A stretch of 5,799 bases of DNA from DASVLX01 sp035552275 (GTDB lineage: Bacteria; Actinomycetota; Actinomycetes; Mycobacteriales; Pseudonocardiaceae): the NCBI GenBank assembly GCA_035552275.1, contig DASZLR010000274.1, forward strand, positions 1-5,799. Direction: 5' to 3'. Below are positions 4,238 through 5,799 of the stretch, piece by piece. Position numbers and translations under genes: made by a program. Below the pieces are notes generated by a model. The model was not told the DNA's origin and searched no databases. It saw only the letters and a program-made list of their open reading frames with translations. Numbering within the stretch: position 1 is the first letter of the stretch; every line of letters begins with the position of its first letter.

Positions 4238-5113
4238 ATGAGCCTGGACACCGACGCACTCATCGACTGGTTTGACCGCACCGCCCGCGAGCTGCCCTGG
4301 CGCGCGCCGGACCGGACCGGCTGGACCGTGCTGGTCAGCGAGATCATGTTGCAGCAGACGCCGGTCGCCCGGGTGCTGCCGGTGTGGCAGGAATGGTGCG
4401 ACCGGTGGCCGAAACCGTCCGCGCTGGCGGCCGCCAGCCAGGGCGATGTGTTGCGTGCCTGGGGCAAACTCGGCTACCCGCGCCGCGCGCTGCGGCTGCA
4501 CTCGGCCGCCACCGCGATCGCCGGCCGACACGGCGATGTGGTGCCCGCCGATGTGGACACCCTGCTGCGGCTGCCCGGCGTCGGCGCGTACACCGCGCGG
4601 GCGGTGGCCGCGTTCGCCTACGGCCAGCGATGTCCGGTGGTGGACACCAACGTTCGGCGGGTGATCGCCCGCGCGGTGCACGGCGCCGGCGATGTCGGAC
4701 CGCCCTCGGTCAACCGCGACATGGCCGATGTCGAGGCCCAGTTGCCAGCCGATGACGGTCCGGCGGCGGTGTTCTCGGCCGCGCTGATGGAACTCGGCCA
4801 GGTGACGTGCACGGTCCGCGCGCCGCGGTGCGCGGACTGCCCGCTGGCCGCCGACTGCGCTTGGCTGCGCGCCGGCCGGCCGGTGTACCAGGGGCCGGCG
4901 AAGCCGGTGCAGAAGTTCGCCGGCACCGACCGCCAGGTGCGCGGGAAGCTGCTGGACGTGTTGCGCGACACCACCGGTCCGGTGCCTCGGACCGCGCTGG
5001 ACGTGGTGTGGTCCGACGCCGGGCAGCGTGATCGCTGCCTCGACTCGCTGTTGGTGGACGGTCTGGTCGAGCAGACCGGCGACGGTCGGTTCGCCCTCGC
5101 CGGTGAAAGTTGA
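4238..5113 (+). CDS. mutY: Adenine DNA glycosylase MutY
   Basis: A 291-residue base-excision repair enzyme that removes adenine mispaired with 8-oxoguanine or guanine. Visible features: ELPWR at 18-22; SEIMLQQT at 34-41 with catalytic Glu35; the helix-hairpin-helix LPGVGAYTARAVAAFAYG at 112-129, including the conserved Tyr118; VDTNVRRV at 135-142 with catalytic Asp136; and a complete iron-sulfur cluster loop with Cys191, 198, 201 and 207 in the spacing C-x6-C-x2-C-x5-C. The catalytic and iron-sulfur domains are intact. The protein is shorter than the roughly 350 residues of E. coli MutY. After Cys207 only 84 residues remain, and these look like a small winged-helix-type region (about 231-287) rather than the usual Nudix-like 8-oxoguanine reader. 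ATG 4238 is the only sensible start; no Shine-Dalgarno site precedes it. A 40-bp gap with a near-palindrome separates it from the carbonic anhydrase gene, so co-transcription is possible but unproven. Confidence 0.95.
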   Translation: MSLDTDALIDWFDRTARELPWRAPDRTGWTVLVSEIMLQQTPVARVLPVWQEWCDRWPKPSALAAASQGDVLRAWGKLGYPRRALRLHSAATAIAGRHGDVVPADVDTLLRLPGVGAYTARAVAAFAYGQRCPVVDTNVRRVIARAVHGAGDVGPPSVNRDMADVEAQLPADDGPAAVFSAALMELGQVTCTVRAPRCADCPLAADCAWLRAGRPVYQGPAKPVQKFAGTDRQVRGKLLDVLRDTTGPVPRTALDVVWSDAGQRDRCLDSLLVDGLVEQTGDGRFALAGES

Positions 5114-5128
5114 CCGGCGGAGTTGACC
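5108..5128 (+). repeat. AGTTGACC direct repeat between mutY and the 2H gene
   Basis: The octamer AGTTGACC occurs at 5108-5115 (overlapping the mutY stop) and again at 5121-5128, a 13-bp period. Each copy contains TTGACC, a good -35 match. The second copy is 18 bp upstream of CATGAA (5147-5152), a poor -10. It could supply the -35 of the 2H gene, or be a paired activator site, or be coincidence. Confidence 0.25.
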
Positions 5129-5163
5129 ACTCGTCATCGGCCGCCACATGAAACACTGCCGGG

Positions 5164-5691
5164 GTGGCGCAGGCATTGGAGTTCTTCTTCGATGAGCCGG
5201 CCGATGCCGCCGTGCGCGCGCTGTGGCAGCGGCTGGAACTGGCCGGCGTGCCGAGCCTGTTGTCGCACACCCACCGCCGGCACCGTCCACATGTGACATT
5301 CGCACTGGGCGGCTCGGTGTCCCCGGCGGCCCGCGCCGAGCTTCGCGAGGACCTGGCGCGGCTGTCGCTGCCGAACGTCTGGCTCTACACCCTCGGCACC
5401 TTCCCCACCGCCGACAACGGGCTGTTCCTCGGCGCGGTCGCGGACGCCGAGCTGCTGGCCGTGCACCGGACGGTGCACGACGCGCTGGTCGGGCGGGTGC
5501 GCGACCCGTGGGCGTACTACCTGCCCGGCGCCTGGGTGCCGCACTGCTCGCTGGCGCAGGGCATCACCGCCAACCAACTCGCCACCGGCTTCGCCACCGT
5601 CCATCCGGCGCAGCCGATCCGCGCCGCCATCGCCGAGGTCGGCATCACCGACACCCGAACCGGTGACGTCGACCTGCTCTGGCGGCGGTAG
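5164..5691 (+). CDS. 2H phosphoesterase superfamily protein (2'-5' RNA ligase family)
   Basis: A 175-residue cytoplasmic protein with the two signature tetrapeptides of the 2H phosphoesterase superfamily: His43-Val-Thr45-Phe in RPHVTF and His127-Cys-Ser129-Leu in WVPHCSLA. Both catalytic histidines and both following Thr/Ser residues are present, and the spacing fits the two-fold pseudo-symmetric fold. Members hydrolyse or form 2'-5' or 2',3'-cyclic phosphodiesters in RNA or small nucleotides. The substrate cannot be read from the sequence, and the name 'RNA ligase' is only a family label. The start GTG 5164 gives an N-terminus (ALEFFFDE) that leads directly into the first strand. No Shine-Dalgarno site is seen. 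A weak -10-like AACACT (5152-5157) lies 6 nt before it, again suggesting a leaderless message. The gene begins 50 bp after mutY on the same strand, so it may be co-expressed with it. Confidence 0.85.
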   Translation: MAQALEFFFDEPADAAVRALWQRLELAGVPSLLSHTHRRHRPHVTFALGGSVSPAARAELREDLARLSLPNVWLYTLGTFPTADNGLFLGAVADAELLAVHRTVHDALVGRVRDPWAYYLPGAWVPHCSLAQGITANQLATGFATVHPAQPIRAAIAEVGITDTRTGDVDLLWRR

Positions 5692-5732
5692 CCCGGTCCG
5701 GCGAAACGGCCATGTCCCGACGGCCGGCCCGT

Positions 5733-5738
5733 TACTGT
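5733..5738 (+). promoter_or_regulatory. Putative -10 element for a leaderless ABC-ATPase mRNA
   Basis: TACTGT fits TANNNT and stands exactly 6 nt before GTG 5745, placing the expected transcription start on the first base of the start codon. No Shine-Dalgarno sequence lies between them and no convincing -35 is present. The short gap after the 2H gene (53 bp) also contains the possible stem CGGCC/GGCCG at 5707-5726, too weak to call as a terminator. Confidence 0.45.
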
Positions 5739-5744
5739 GAGCCG

Positions 5745-5799
5745 GTGTTGGTTGTTCGGGGACTCACCAAGACCTACGGCGGGCGCACGGTCGTCAACC
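5745..5799 (+). CDS. ABC transporter ATP-binding protein, N-terminal fragment (3' end outside window)
   Basis: GTG 5745 opens a frame that runs off the window after 18 codons. The visible peptide, MLVVRGLTKTYGGRTVVN, is the standard opening of an ABC-transporter ATPase: a first strand with 'V-x-G-L-T-K-x-Y-G', where the aromatic Tyr11 corresponds to the A-loop residue that stacks on the ATP adenine, followed by the 'R-T-V-V-N' strand. Walker A and later motifs lie beyond the window, so substrate and direction of transport cannot be judged. The start is supported by the -10 hexamer 6 nt upstream and by the good family fit of the N-terminus. Confidence 0.75.
   Translation, partial: MLVVRGLTKTYGGRTVVN

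Noticed and set aside
4440..4740. Repeated GGCGATGT / GCCGATGT strings within mutY
   Set aside because: They are in-frame and encode Asp-Val with preferred codons, so codon bias explains them without a separate repeat function.
4073..5305. 410-codon open frame on the minus strand across mutY and the 2H gene
   Set aside because: It spans three convincing plus-strand features and encodes a low-complexity His/Arg/Gly sequence without motifs, so it is a shadow frame.

Overview
The window is about 5.8 kb of very GC-rich DNA with strong G/C preference at third codon positions, and it frequently uses GTG starts without Shine-Dalgarno sequences. This is typical of an actinobacterium. The protein families, and the neighbourhood of membrane protein, carbonic anhydrase, mutY and 2H-type protein, fit the Pseudonocardiales/Mycobacteriales side of the phylum best. 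The assignment is inference from gene content and style only. I see no tRNA, rRNA, CRISPR array, insertion sequence or phage gene.

Layout. At the left edge (1-385, +) is the C-terminal end of a DUF445 membrane protein, followed by two tandem hairpins (394-426). Next comes a complete FAD/NAD(P)-dependent flavin monooxygenase-like oxidoreductase (451-1545, +). A LacI-family regulator (1632-2732, +) follows and converges, with a gap of only 10 bp, on a small single-pass membrane-anchored extracytoplasmic protein (2743-3498, -). A 204-bp divergent intergenic region (3499-3702) carries a candidate promoter overlaid by two palindromes. It separates that gene from a short beta-class carbonic anhydrase (3703-4197, +). 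After 40 bp holding a near-palindrome comes the adenine DNA glycosylase gene mutY (4238-5113, +), then a 2H phosphoesterase / '2'-5' RNA ligase family' protein (5164-5691, +). The window ends in the first 18 codons of an ABC-transporter ATPase (5745 onward, +).

How the genes relate. Most genes have their own short intergenic gap rather than overlapping stops and starts, so this looks like a run of separately expressed housekeeping and accessory genes, not one operon. MutY removes A mispaired with 8-oxoguanine. The carbonic anhydrase supplies or balances bicarbonate. The 2H protein probably acts on RNA or cyclic nucleotide phosphodiesters. No shared pathway is evident. As I recall it, the membrane protein / carbonic anhydrase / mutY cluster parallels M. 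tuberculosis Rv3587c-Rv3588c-Rv3589, but the carbonic anhydrase here is of a different subclass and orientation.

I found no convincing new multi-gene system. The most interesting signals are small. Several genes have a TANNNT -10 hexamer 6-7 nt before the start codon, as in leaderless transcripts. Palindromes sit on putative promoters of the carbonic anhydrase, mutY and LacI genes. MutY has a short C-terminal region that looks like a winged helix instead of the usual 8-oxoguanine-recognition domain.
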